In this document: positions 48,133 to 60,570 of the stretch, piece after piece | Numbering within the stretch: position 1 is the stretch's first letter | How the letters are laid out: every line of letters begins with the position of its first letter | Assembly: GCF_029227915.1 (NCBI RefSeq) | Contig: NC_079885.1 | Coordinates: 7,130,001-7,194,000, forward strand | Length of the DNA stretch: 64,000 nucleotides | From: Hydractinia symbiolongicarpus | Taxonomy: Eukaryota > Cnidaria > Hydrozoa > Anthoathecata > Hydractiniidae | Reading direction: 5' to 3' | Program-made: the position numbers and the translations under genes | Notes under the pieces: generated by a model | What the model saw: the letters and a program-made list of their open reading frames with translations, nothing else | Told to the model about the DNA's origin: nothing | Database searches by the model: none

Positions 48133-49137
48133 ATGAAATGGTTAGAAATGGACGAATGGATAGATATTTGCTGTTGGATTTTAATTTCTATGGTAACGGT
48201 GTATCTTCTCAAGAGAACTTGTTCCGGGATATATTTTCTCGAAGAAGGGCGATTGGATGATAAAGTAATCGTTGTTACCGGTGCAAATTCAGGTATAGGT
48301 TACGAGACTGCGCTGGAGCTCACGAGAAGGGGTGCGAGTGTTATACTGGCGTGTCGCGATAGACAACGCGGTCTTAAAGCTGAGTCGTCAATTAAAAAAG
48401 CAACAAATTCGTCTGCTGTTCGCTTTCGACAACTAGACTTAGGATCTTTCAAATCGATTCGAACCTTTGCGAAGACGATAAAACTGGAAGAAAAAAATTT
48501 ATATGCTTTGATAAACAACGCCGGTGTATTTTGGTGCGACTTTTCAACTACGCAAGATGGCTTTGAATTAAACTTCGGAGTTAATTACTTAGGACATTTC
48601 CTTTTAACCATGTTATTGCTACCATTATTAAACAATTGTCAATATGGCGGCCGAGTAGTGACTGTATCTTCGATAATGCATATATTCGGCCAACTCGATT
48701 TGAATCAACTGAGCGTTAAGAAACACAACTACAATTTTGTGAAAGCATACAGCGATAGTAAACTGGCCAGTGTATTGTTTACCAAAGAGCTGACGAAACG
48801 ATTAAAACTTCCTCGTGTGACCACGTACTGTGCTGACCCTGGTATTGTATCAACAAATATTGGACGAGAATCTAAACTTATGGGTAGTTACTTCTACAGG
48901 GTGCTACTCATTCCACTTCGCTGGTTGTTTTTTAAAAGCGCTTTCAGCGGCTCGCAAACAGTTATTTACTGCGTTTGTTCGAGTAGTCCGTTGAAGTATA
49001 GTGGGGCTTGTTTTAGTGAGTGTGAGCATAGAAGTGCTTGGCCGTCAGCTGTAGATGAATGTACATCCTCTGAACTTTGGAGGGAAAGCGTTAAGCTTAC
49101 GAATCTTTCTGACAACGAAATGAAATGTTGTAATTGA
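48133..49137 (+). CDS. Short-chain dehydrogenase, retinol-dehydrogenase (RDH11-14)-like
   Basis: A single-exon 334-aa membrane-anchored SDR. An N-terminal TM anchor (about 11-27) is followed by a Rossmann domain with cofactor motif T49-G-x3-G54-x-G56 (TGANSGIG), an NADP-type ACRD after beta-2, NNAG at 128-131, N151, catalytic Ser (SS at 179-180) and Y206-x3-K210 (YSDSK). The C-terminal region has ADPGIVSTN and a second hydrophobic stretch (about 255-275). The layout fits the microsomal/mitochondrial RDH11-14 and WWOX-like dehydrogenase group, which reduce retinal or other lipid aldehydes with NADPH. The exact substrate cannot be read from sequence. A poly(A) signal AATAAA lies at 49260-49265. 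No introns in the coding region. Confidence 0.92.
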   Translation: MKWLEMDEWIDICCWILISMVTVYLLKRTCSGIYFLEEGRLDDKVIVVTGANSGIGYETALELTRRGASVILACRDRQRGLKAESSIKKATNSSAVRFRQLDLGSFKSIRTFAKTIKLEEKNLYALINNAGVFWCDFSTTQDGFELNFGVNYLGHFLLTMLLLPLLNNCQYGGRVVTVSSIMHIFGQLDLNQLSVKKHNYNFVKAYSDSKLASVLFTKELTKRLKLPRVTTYCADPGIVSTNIGRESKLMGSYFYRVLLIPLRWLFFKSAFSGSQTVIYCVCSSSPLKYSGACFSECEHRSAWPSAVDECTSSELWRESVKLTNLSDNEMKCCN

Positions 49138-51446
49138 AGTTTTCGACGTAGTATTTAAAAATAGAACTATTATTATTCGGTACTCTACGATGCATATGAT
49201 TATTGTCTCTCTGTTGTTAGCAAAGTTGGAAATATTATGTTATTAAGTGCAGTGTAAAAAATAAAAATAAACACCATGCAAAAATTATTTCTACAACTGT
49301 AGAATAAGTTAAAGGTCTTTTTTGTCGAATTCGCCATTTTGGAAAATTTATTTTTAATTTTTACGATTATATTTATATAATATATATATATTATGAAACT
49401 CACATTTTTTAAAACTTTTTTGACAATGAACATAGATTTAAAAATCATTTAATTAAACGATTTAATAATATATATAATTTTTTACATTTTTGGTTACTCT
49501 TGTTCTTAATTGGCTTAAAAATGTCGAAACCTTGTCATCAGTCTTCTTTTACTCGATAGATCAGCATCAGTTAAGTGTTTCCTTAATAAGGAAAATATTG
49601 TAACTTGAAGTCGTACAGAATTATACGATGGAAATGTTTTATCAGTTACTTAAAGAGAGCGGACTGGTATGTACAACTCAATTACGTTAATTAGTTGTTC
49701 TTAACAACAGAAAGTTAAAACCTCACCAACTAACACGGTCTCGCTGGGTTTTTTCTTTGTTTATATAATCCCGAGAAAAAATACTAAATCGCGAAGGCCT
49801 CAATCCGTAAAAGGGATTATACCCTGAAAAAAATTAAAAATTTAATAAGCAGTCATAAATAACAAATTTTATCATTGAAAAGCTGGATAAGAAATACTTT
49901 AGGGACAATTAATTGCTAGATAATAATACAGATTTCTTTCGCTATAAATGTTACTAAAAATGTTAGAATAAGCCTGACTAACTAAGATATTGGAGATCTC
50001 TTTAGACATCACAGAGCTTTTTGATAATAAACTTCGAGGTTTATCTCAAAGAGCTCCGGGGTCGAGAATGCATAGTTATTGGTTGAGTTGTAAACAAGTG
50101 TTTTTGTATTCTCCTATCTTAGTTTGTACACAGTGTAAAGTAGACGCATTTCTCGAAAACTACATTACGGGCTTAGTTAGGATAAATAGGCCGGTTACCT
50201 TTGACTGTGCTATTAAGACGCATTCTCGCCCCCAGAGCTCTGGAAGTTTTAATTGCTCTGAAAATGAGAGTGATTATATGTGGAAAATTAAAACACTTAT
50301 TGGTGAGGGTACGGTCTAGCGCTTGGTCTTAGCGACGCATGTTGCAAGAAGATAGGATGTAAGAAACTAAGGCGTATGTATTTGTAAAAGCCTTTATTTC
50401 TTTGGTCCTTCTTTAAACCCACACATAATCTCGTCCAAAACCTTAACATTTACAAGAAAACATACGGAAGACATTGCACGTGGAAAGACACGTCACATTG
50501 AATTGAAGACGATACAAAACAATGAAGTCTCGGTGTTGTATGTGTGACAGCCTCGCTGCATTGACATCTTTGTTTCTTTTTTGTAGCTTGAGGGTTTGGT
50601 TTCATCCCTTAGCGTTTGAGTTAAATACTCTAATATCAAGAAACGCTTATGATGGGAGATATAAAACCGAATACATTAATAACAAAACTTCGGACGGAAA
50701 AGTTTTTCCGTTCGAAATTTGTCTGCGGAAATTTTTTCTGTCCCAAAATTTTGGTTTTCTTAATTTTTTTAAAAACAGGACCAGTACATAGAAATTATAT
50801 ATAGGGTAATCAGAAAATAAGAACTGCATTTTTAGAACTTATTTTTTTGTTATTTTCACATTTGTCATAAAGCTGAATCCTAAAGACCCTTTTTTAGATC
50901 TTGATTGAATATATGTACACTAGCCTGCTTTAGGCTTCTTTTTGTGTAATTTCCCATAATCGTTACTTTTGAAGTTTGGTTAAAATTCGTTCAAAAGACT
51001 TACCCATACATTTGTTGACTTTAAAATCTTGTCAGAAAATTTTTCCCCTGAAATAAAAAATTCTGTCCGAAAGTTTTTCCGCCGAAAATTTTCTTAATGT
51101 ACTTTATGGCTGAGACACACTTGGAAATTTAATTCAATTTTGGATCAGAATGTTTTAGTTTTGACATCTCCAGCGATTTATCGTTTTGCACGTTAGAGAG
51201 AAGCTTATTGGCATTGTCTGCCTCTCCAGGTTTGAAAATTTTCCTGATATTTTTTGTTCTGTTTGTCACTGAATCCAACTGATGAAAGGCAACATTGTAT
51301 GATCTCAGTAGAAACTGTGTAACCACAATTTCAAATATTTTTCTAAAACAGATGTGTTATCTTTCGTTTTTGATGTCTTTGACGGTTTTTTTGTAGAAAG
51401 AGGGGTAGCGTTAACATGATAGGTTTTAGGACACCTTATCGGACTT
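49138..51446. other. Intergenic, no supported gene
   Basis: SDR 3'UTR, then AT-rich DNA. A 109-residue frame at 49990-50319 lacks an ATG at its start and homology. A minus-strand 65-aa frame at 51129-51326 is also unrecognised. Confidence 0.45.
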
Positions 51447-51754
51447 AGTCGGACAAAACTGACTAAATTTTTTGGAGATGACTAAAATTATGTCCAACTA
51501 ATAATTTTGTCCCACTAAAATTTTGTCCCACTAATTATTTTAGTCGGACTAAAAATTTTGTCCAAATCAGGTTTTTCAAAATTATTTTTCAGTGCGAAAT
51601 TTTACATGTTAATGATTTTGTAAAAATCTTTTTCTTTTTGCTCACCAACGAATAGAAATATTTTTGGATAAACTAACGACTTAGTCATAAAAAAAAAACA
51701 ATTTTAACAAAGTAACTAAAGTAAGTCTTGATAAAATAATATAAACGGTCTCGT

Positions 51755-52168
51755 TCATGATGTTATTTCCTCACTGAAGAGATTCTCGACCCTTTCGTAA
51801 ACGGATTGCGCGTCATTGATAGCCTCACTTATTCCTGCTTCATTGAATCCTTTTTCGACCAGTTGGGCTTCTTCCTGCATGTGGCTAAACAGATATACAA
51901 TCCCGCCGGCATGAAGTGGCTTCAGGTCGGACAATTTAGACGAAATTTTTATTTCTGCTGGAACAATCCCTTTTTTGAGCTGGCGCGCGACCTGATCCGG
52001 GAACCAATCATTATATTGATTTTGGATAAAAGCTTTTGCTGCTTTGTTAACAGTTAAATCCAATGATTGGAACTTATTCGTTAAGTTACAAGGCACTATT
52101 ACAAGTTCACACCTATTTATAGACCAGAATTCTTTGACTATGTTATCTTGCCCTTTAAATGTGTCCAT
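51755..52168 (-). pseudogene. DDE transposase C-terminal fragment (pogo/Tigger-like)
   Basis: The minus-strand frame begins with homology at MDTFKGQDN, then CELVIVPCNLTNKFQSLDLT, VNKAAKAFIQNQY and WFPDQVARQL. The VP-x-NLTxxxQxLDxxVNK block is the strand/helix following the second catalytic Asp in pogo/Tigger-type DDE transposases. The last part (IKISSKLSDLKPLHAG) is typical of the same family. The catalytic N-terminal half is absent, because sequence switches to another gene at about 52170. Confidence 0.75.
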
Positions 52169-52176
52169 AAGTTCGT

Positions 52177-52700
52177 GTGGAGATTGAAACAGACGAAGAG
52201 TCCAAAAAGTTTGATCCATATTGCTGCGCTATTAAAGCATTAGTCGATCAACAAGTTAAAACAGTTGGAAATATACCACGAGGAATATCTCAACATGTTT
52301 ACTTTTTCCTCAAAGAAGAGAATGGCAGCATTGATGGGTCCGTGAAATCGATCCAGTACAAACCTTCTCCTATACCTGCCGGAGGATTGGAAATACCCTT
52401 AACTTTGACTTTTAAAAGTCCTCGCAACGTTACGCATCTAAAAATGAAAAAAATTTGTATCAACGCTATATTTTTTCGAATATAATGTAAAAAATGGCAG
52501 CAATGAGTCAGAATCGGATGAGGATGTTGATGAGGAAATCAACATATGCATTCAAGATTTTGATGAATCTTTAAGGGAGTGACAGTGAAGTCTTAAGGAA
52601 TCCGCGTGACAAGAAAAAAGCACCGGGAATTACAGAAACTTCCAATGGAAGTGACAGTGAAGTTATTCAAAAGAAAAAAAGAACACAGCAGTAATAGAAG
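52177..52700 (+). pseudogene. HIRAN-like protein fragment, frameshifted
   Basis: The plus-strand frame (to about 52440) contains PYCCAIKALVDQQVKTVGNI, then PRGISQHVYFFLKE and PIPAGGLEIPLTL. This pattern (VGxIPRxIS...GGLEIP) is found in HIRAN-domain proteins common in cnidarian transposon-associated genes. The reading then shifts frame to an acidic NESESDEDVDEE stretch (about 52497-52545) and again after a stop near 52580 to SDSEV...KKKR. It has no proper start codon and at least two frame changes, so it is a dead fragment. Confidence 0.55.
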
Positions 52701-52905
52701 GAACACCCAAAAGAAATGTGGGAAGCAACATAGATCAGGAATATGGCATTGAAATTGAAAAAAAGAATTATGCCCTCCAAGTAAATAAAGTATTGTATTG
52801 TTTTTATTGTCTCCCAAACCAAAATTAAGCAAATTGATAAAATTTAAAAAAAGGAAATAAATATAAGTCGGACAAAAGTGACTAAAATTATGTCCTACTA
52901 ATAAT

Positions 52906-53617
52906 CCTTCAATGGGCTGTCTGCATGAACTTTATTTGAAAGCCTGAAAGCTCGTTTTTATTAGATTTTTTGTTACTTAGGAATCGGCCGCGCACAGTGC
53001 ACAACCTATTCCAATCAGATACTTTAAAGGAGTTGAACACAAAATTATTTTGTGGTAGCCATAAAATAAATTTAAGCAAGAGAGAAAAAAATTATAAATT
53101 TCTAAATCCTGAAATCTACTCTAAGATAACTACTTTGATAACAAATAAACAACTATATTTCACAATTAAGTATCTATGTATTTTTCTAACAACATCTTTA
53201 TGGCTGTATGGGGTGAAAATAAGTAGGTTTTAGTTGTACTGACCAGGAACATCAAAAATAAGAAGATAACTAAAGAATATTTTCGATGTGCGCTATATGA
53301 TGGGTTACCTGGCTTACACGCATTGTCTTCCACTTTGGATCGGTGTAATCTGTGCACCAAAATCCAATGTTTTCAAAACAAAGTTCATTGAAAAAAAAAT
53401 CTAGACCAAACTTATGCTAGACGGTGCAAAAAAGGTAAGATAAAAATGCTGAGTAATTCTTTTAGTCTCTGACGACTAAAATTGGCTTGTTATAAGATAA
53501 ATCATTTCCTTGGTCTATGATAAAACTAGCTAGGATTAGGCAATACATAATCAAGGTAAATATGCGACGCCAACGAACTAACAAACTAGCCAATGTAATT
53601 TTTTTAGTCACACAAAA
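52906..53617. other. Intergenic before ABHD copy 1
   Basis: AT-rich with no recognised gene. A pyrimidine tract with TTTTTTTAG ends about 10 bases before the ATG of the next gene. Confidence 0.45.
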
Positions 53618-56600
53618 ATGACTGAAAATCAAGAGCTTGCAACACCAGAAACAGCATCCAGTTGGTGGAGTTGGTTAAAATGGAAACCAACATCTCAAAT
53701 ATTACTTGAATTGGCTGAAAATCAAATGTTGCAAGGTATGTATTAGCCAGATTTAGTAACTATAGGTAGCTAGCTAGCGCTATAGTTAAGGCAGAGAGGG
53801 TATGTACATGAAGGTTTTTCTTTCACTGCCAGCATGTGTCTGAACACCCATATAAAAAAGTTTATTATTTTCAAAATTTTTATTAGACACTTTATGTAAA
53901 AAGTGTATTGATAAGACAACCATTTTTCCTTAATCCTTATTCTGCTCTAAGTGTTATTTAGCTAAAAATGCGCGCAAGGAAAGACTTGACTAGATCTGAA
54001 TTTTCAAAATATGCTTGACATTAAATGTCACAGCAAAAATTGAAGCAGGTAAACAAATTAAAAAAAATTGTCTATTAACTAGTCATTGCTGGCATTATCA
54101 AAATTGAAATGGCAAATCTTTGCCACTGCTTTTTCACCTAAGTGGATTTTTTCACAGGCTTAACAACTAGGTCAATATTTTTTCTTGCGTAATGGGGTAT
54201 TTTAATTAAACAGAGGACTTTTTTAGCACCACTATACTGTCTAAACTTGCTGTGTATAATTGTATATACCTTTAGTTTTGTTGTGTTCTTTAAAGGGAAA
54301 AATGGAACCATTTTATTTTATTCCATAAGGCAACACTTTACGTTTTTAGTTTTTTCATAATAAGAATACTCTAAGCTTGTTTGTGTTTTCCACATGAGCA
54401 TATCCCAGCTCGATTTCAAATATGAAACAAAATCTTATACATTGTTCTTCGCAGCTTATCTTTCAGCAAGCTGCTACTTGCTGATAGCTAACCTATTTCT
54501 TGATTGAAGGTAGTGAATCACTATAAATAGTCTATATAAGATGTGAATTATATTGTGGTATGCTGAAGTAGAAATGATTGATTAATTGGGTGAGACTGAT
54601 TGTAGGAAAGTGCTAATTGAATAAAGTGCTCAAAAATCAGAAAAAGGCTTATTTCAACTACGAGGCTATTAGATAGAACTAGGGAGAGATGTTCTGTTTA
54701 CAGTATGTTTATTGACACCATTTCCATTAGGTCAATTTTTGTATGTACAGTCCTTAAGCACATTTATAAAATATGAAAAAAACAATTAAGATGCTTGTTG
54801 GTAATGGTCAAAATTTACGCCAGTAAAATTTGTTCCAATAGATATTTTGATTGTTGAATGTTGAAGTAATTTGAATTTGATTGTTTATTATAAAACATAA
54901 ATATCTGTAAGATATTTATATTTTCTGCAAAAATTATATGTAAGAACACTTGCAATTAATTAATTAATTAATATTAAATGATAATTATTTAATGCCAAGA
55001 GATTTTATTCTTAATATTTTTAGGTGTAAAAAAGACTTTTAAAAGTTACTTTGTCCCGATATTCAACCAAAATGAAATTAGGACAATTGAGACGCAAAAT
55101 GAAACAGAAAGACTTCCGTTAGTTATGTTACATGGTTTTGGTGCAGGAGTTGGGTTTTGGACTTTGAATTTAGATGAGTTATCAAAAGAGCAAAAGGTTT
55201 ATGCCATAGATCTTCTCGGTTTTGGCAGAAGTTCACGACCAACTTTCCCAAGTGATGGAGCTGAGGCAGAAACTTTATTTATCAAATCCATTGAAGAATG
55301 GAGAGAAAAAGTCGGGATTGAAAAATTTATTTTGCTAGGTCACAGTTTTGGTGGGTATCTTGCATGTTCATATAGTCTTCAACATCCAGACAGGGTGAAA
55401 CATTTAATCCTTGCTGATCCATGGGGTATACCAGAAAAACCACCCCTTGGTGAGCAGACGTTTGAGATTCCAAGATGGGCAAAAGTTGTAGCTGCCATTT
55501 TAAGTCCATTTAATCCCCTAGCTGCCGTTCGAGTAGCTGGTCCTTGGGGTAAGAAATAACCATTTTTCTTTCATTTAAATTTTTTTAATGCTTGTTTAAT
55601 ACCTAGATTCTTTTCTCTTTGATTACATTAGTCAGTAAATTAGTAATTAATTATCTACATAAAGTTAATGATTAAACCTGTTCACATCAAATTGAATTGA
55701 TTCTTACTGAGAATATAAGGAAATCATAAGGAATCAAACTTACAACTGTACTTCTCTTTGGCTCATTATGCAATTGAAATTTAAATAACTTAAAAGCATT
55801 TACTCAACCCTATTTTTACTGACATGTATCAGGTCTATCAATAAGAAAGAACAAAAGATCAATAAGTACACCACACAGGGGTTGCTGTTTTGGTGTAGGG
55901 AACAAACATTAACATCCAGCATTGTTCACACCTGGGAATTGTAACATGTATATATATCAAAAAGTTGTAAGTAAAGTCACAAATTAAACTTTGTGACTAC
56001 TTGTGGAAAAACAATATTTATTATACAAATTAAATTTGGAAAGTTAGAAGTAATGACAGTGCTAATTATGGATTATGAAAATTTGTTATTTATAATAAAC
56101 CAAAAAAAAAACATATCATAGCAAGTTTTAAAGTCATTATGTTAATTTTTACTGAAGTTATGGGACCTTTATAAGTCGTAATACACAGGCATTTAATTTC
56201 TTTGTCTGCTTAACCAAATGTGGTGATAGTAATAAATGTTTGCACAAACCAACATGAAAAACAACCAGAAAACAAATGTAAACAAGTATTTCGAACTAAG
56301 TGGAGAGGTAAAGACTACTACAAAAAAATCTTGTTACACAGCAGTCTTTTTCAGGAGAGGCGTGCAATCGCACGAGCCAGCCTTGGCACACGCCTAAATC
56401 GTTTCAGGTGTGATTATTCTCACACCTGAAAAATAAATATTGAGTTTTCAAAATCAACTTTTAAAATCCATTTTGTAGCGTGTGATGGCAGCCCTCGATA
56501 GAATTTTTGGAGACTCGCCAGATAAAACGTCCGATAGATTTCCGTCATGGTTGGACACTTTTAGATTAAAAATTATTGAAAAGTCCTGGTCCTTTTAATC

Positions 56601-58423
56601 CACGAGCAAGCCTATTCATAGCCAACCTGACCATCCTAGCTAATTCACCGACTCCTGACTTAGTTAAAAGAACTACGTAGACATAAATCTCTTTTGCCTG
56701 GCCCCTTCATCGTTGGTAACCAGGTCTTACAAAAGAAATCCAGCCATGCTGTTCTTAACTAATGCGGAGGTGAACGTCGAAGGAGCATGGATGAAGCAAG
56801 TCTGCAAAACTGCACTTACAAACGGAATAGACATTTTATTATGGATTTAATTGTAGATAATTTCTTCAGGTCCGAATTTAATGGATTTTTTCTTTATCCT
56901 GTAAAAATGAAACCCACGTGCGGTGTAAATTTTTTTGAAGTTTTAAGCCACATGGATAAAGATTTTTTTTAAATTGAAAAAAAGCATATTTTTGCATATT
57001 TGCTTGTGATGACCTGAAAAGTGAACAATAAATGTAAAAATGACAGTATAGTCATGCATACTATTTCGGACATGTAGAAAAGGAAGTTAAGATTGAGAGA
57101 GTCGCTATACCAGTAGACGCTCGTGTTTGGGGTTCACGATTTAAAACGCCCCCCACTGTCATATGCGTAACATTCTTTGCATGTGTGGTTACCATCACAC
57201 GCGTTACTTGATTTACACGTGCCTTCACAGACAACGTTTTTCGTTACAGGACCAGCACTAATAAATCAATTTCGGCCTGATCTAAAGAAGAAATATGAAC
57301 GTGTATTTGGCAAAGATGACACCAGAGTGATGGATTACATATATCATTGCAATGCACAGTCAGCAAGGTAGGTTCGCTTGTCTATTAAACCTTCAAAGGG
57401 AAAGAAAATCAGATTGCGTAGAAAGGTTAGTTAAGATACAAATTTCAAGTCATTTACACATTTTATTTAGATATACATTATAAGTTTTGTAAATTAATTA
57501 CTTTTATGAAAGTAATTAATTTTTGAACTGTTTGTTAAAACAATTAATAAATACATCACTGTCATGAAATCCAACCATGGTAAATCAGTCTGCATTGACA
57601 ACATGCTGACATAAATTTTTGACAATAGAAGATTTGTTTATTTTTTTTAAAATTTTAAATGTAAACATCTTTTTATTCAATACTTCTAAGTTTAAGTTGG
57701 TAAATTTTGAAGTAACGAAAATTCAAAGGTTAAAGTTGTTACTCTGCTATGATATATGGACCAACATGGTTTTCAGGCAAAATACTTTCATGTCATTGAA
57801 TGGTCCTTTTTATCAGCCCTAATGGTAATTACCAATTTACAGGGTTACTTGACTACCCATTGTTGTACCCTTTGCAGCAATAAATAGCTATGGGTACAAC
57901 AAGGCTTTTAAATTGGAACCTAAGATCCTATCTTTGAGTAGTTCCATTAAATGGTCGGAAAATGTTACAATGCTGCCATTATCAGTCTTTTACTTTACTA
58001 TTTATATCGAATATTCAGAAAAGCTGCAAATCCTAGATTGTTGTGTTTATTTATTTTAGTGGCGAATGTGCTTTCAAATCTCTAAGTATACCTTATGGAT
58101 GGGCAAAATATCCTATGGTTCACCGAGTTCAGGACATAGACAGAAATATACCTATAACTATATTATTTGGATCAAGGTCATGGATGGAAACCACATCAGG
58201 GTACACAATTAAGTATTTAAGACATGGTTCTTATGTTGATGTTCAAATTATTAAAGGTGCTGGGCACCATGTTTATGCTGATAAGCCTAGTGAGTTCAAT
58301 GCAGTTGTAAATGGTGTTTGTGAAAAAGTAGAAAAGCAACTAGACAAACCTTACGTGTATCTGAATGATAAGGATACTTTTAAGACTGAAGCTATTTCTG
58401 ATGATGAACAACCGCATATTTAA
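53618..58423 (+). CDS. ABHD4/ABHD5-like alpha/beta hydrolase, copy 1
   Basis: Four exons, 53618-53735, 55024-55548, 57250-57367 and 58060-58423, join to 1125 nt, 374 aa, in phase. ABHD4 is an N-acyl phospholipid (lyso)phospholipase; ABHD5/CGI-58 is the catalytically dead activator of ATGL on lipid droplets. Here the nucleophile elbow GHSFGG has Ser (S147), as in ABHD4, not the Asn of ABHD5. The N-terminus has a Trp-rich lipid-association motif (SSWWSWLKWKPTS). Other blocks are MLHGFGAGVGFW (oxyanion hole), DLLGFGRSSRP, the PWG motif, YIYHCNAQ, and H323-x4-D328 (HHVYAD). At the usual acidic triad position (WMET) there is Glu297 rather than the Asp I recall in human ABHD4/5. Next to a tandem paralogue. 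Poly(A) signal at 59124-59129. Confidence 0.93.
56340..56435. repeat. Fragment of GGCGTGCAATCGCACG repeat family
   Basis: GAGAGGCGTGCAATCGCACG with GGCACACGCC downstream and a CAGGTGTGA...TCACACCTG hairpin. It resembles the ends of the 16.4-kb TIR element. It lies in intron 2 of ABHD copy 1. Confidence 0.6.
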
Positions 58424-60570
58424 AAATTCTAAAAAAGAAGGATGAGCCAAAGCTGCAATCAACAAGGAAAGATAAGCCACAATGCATGAAATCTGAATGC
58501 ATTAAGCAAAAAGGTACTGTATGTAAATATTAATATAAGAATATATAATTTAAATCTTAATTTCATTTTATATCTATTTTATAAACTTCAACAATCATGG
58601 TAAAAGCTTGGATTAAACTTCCAAAAACGTTTTCAAATACATTATTTAAATGAAGAAAATTAATTTTAGTGGGGTTAGGAGCCTAAATGTAAATAAAATG
58701 GTACTTTGGGGAGATTTTTGAAATTAACACCTCTAGATTACTAGATTCCATAAAATCTTTTCAAATTTCTTCGGCAATTCCGTAAGATTTTAGGTAGGTG
58801 TGCCATAGAACATGGTTTTAAAAGGTTGGGGAAACAATATTGTTTCAAACCCCCCCTTCCCTGCTTCATGCAGAATTGACTGTGGTACTTCCCAGGATGT
58901 CTTAAACGATGTTTTTTCATGTATTTTTGTTTTAAATATTTTATATACATGTGGCTGTTTCTGGCTCCTTATATGTTGTGATTTGTAAAGTTTGTATATT
59001 GAAGTTTTTGTGCATACCCATTTCTACAACTGTTGTTTTTTATTGTATTATTATTGTAATGTTACTGTATGTTGAACTTGTTTTTATATATTGTGGCTGA
59101 ATATCACCATTTACATTTTCTCAAATAAATTAAAAATTGAAGGAGAGGAGATTAGTTATCAGAATAATCGAAATAAGTAACTTATTTCCTCAATTCAAAA
59201 AAAGAATTCTATTTTTCAGCAATCATCACAATTGGCCAGGTCTAATTCCCCAAACAAAAGAACATATTGAAGGGCTTCTTCGTTATTTTCTTTTGCAACT
59301 CAGAAAAACCAGAACCAGGGTTTCTCATGTTAATTTTTTATTAATTTGCCACAATAAAACTAATGCATGCTTGAATTACAGCTAAACGTACATTCATCAA
59401 CCATGACGTATTATTATTGCAGCATGGAACTTTTAGTAAGGCTTGATAATTATCTTAGGACTTGAGCTTCGGTAAATCTAATTTAATTATAAGCAACATA
59501 TATTTTATTGATTAGCTATATGTTGAAGTATTTATGTGTACTATAAAATTTATTTGTCTCCGTTTATAAAAAGTTTTTTTTAAATATTTTTTTAAAAGTT
59601 GACTAGTTGCACCTGTTATTATTATGAACTACAAATGTAATATTCCAATCCAAACTTTATTGGCAGTAACTATATGATAATATATTTATGAAGAAATAAT
59701 TTTGCAAATGTATACATTATAAAATTCTTTAATTCATGTCATTGTGTATTCGAAATTTGTTTTAATTTATTTTAATACTAAACTTTGAATAGTTTGTAGT
59801 GGACTCCTCTCCTTCATTACAAGATTTCAAGCTCTTTGTGTGAATGCATGTTCACCTTCAACCTTCACAATGAACAGGTTGGGTTTCAGTCTTGCGAGAA
59901 CTATGGCTTTTGACTTTCTCCACACAATCAAATGCTAAATTGATAGATTTTAAAAAGATCTTTTGACCTGACCTTTTTGTAACCATTAGCTTTGAGATAC
60001 AGCCACTTGAGATCTGAGGATTTGTTCAAAAAACAAAGGTGGAACTCAGAATAAAGTCTTCTTTTTCTTCCTTCTTAAGAGCACAGCACAGTACTAAGTA
60101 CAATAAGGAAATTGGAAATTTTACACTTTCTGGACTTGTAGGGCAATATATTTTTCACAGTAATTTTCAAAATTAAAAAGTTTTCGTATAATTCAATATC
60201 ATTTATCATGACATTAACAGAGTATGTTGTGTTTTTGTGCTATGGCCATATTCACCCTAATAAAAGATGTAGGTGGCAAATGAAAAATGTATTATGCCTT
60301 TGTTGATAAGTGAGGCTGTGAAATAGAATTTGAGAAATAGAGTAAACTTTAACAATTATAATTTTGTTTAATGTGCTGGTGGGTTATCATTATGAAGTTA
60401 TATTTTGCAGGAATTGATGGTATTTGTGGCTAAAAACCACAATTCTGACAAAGTAAGTCTTTGCAATAATACTTTCTGCATTTTAGGTGTGTAAATAATA
60501 AACAGAAAAGAAAAAAAATTCATGCATTGTAATGTTTTAAGCTGTAGAAGACTTATTACATATCGATATC
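58424..60570. other. 3'UTR of ABHD copy 1 and intergenic spacer
   Basis: AT-rich. A likely 3'UTR runs to an AATAAA at 59124-59129. Nothing else is recognised before copy 2. Confidence 0.5.

Larger units (their letters stand above)
51447..52905. mobile_element. Internally deleted two-gene DNA transposon (putative)
   Basis: Both edges carry the same motif, AGTCGGACAAAACTGACTAA (51447) and AGTCGGACAAAAGTGACTAA (52866), each followed by GACTAAAATTATGTCC-type repeats and ACTAATAAT. Between them lie a minus-strand DDE transposase C-terminus and a plus-strand HIRAN-like frame, truncated head to head near 52170. I infer one element that lost its centre. The motif is quasi-palindromic, so whether the ends are inverted or direct is unresolved, and exact ends are unknown. 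Confidence 0.5.

Noticed and set aside
49990-50319. 109-aa frame with CTQCK
   Set aside because: Begins at a TTG, has no recognised domain, and lies in intergenic AT-rich DNA.
51129-51326. 65-aa minus-strand frame
   Set aside because: No recognisable motif; could be a remnant of the neighbouring transposon but cannot be supported.
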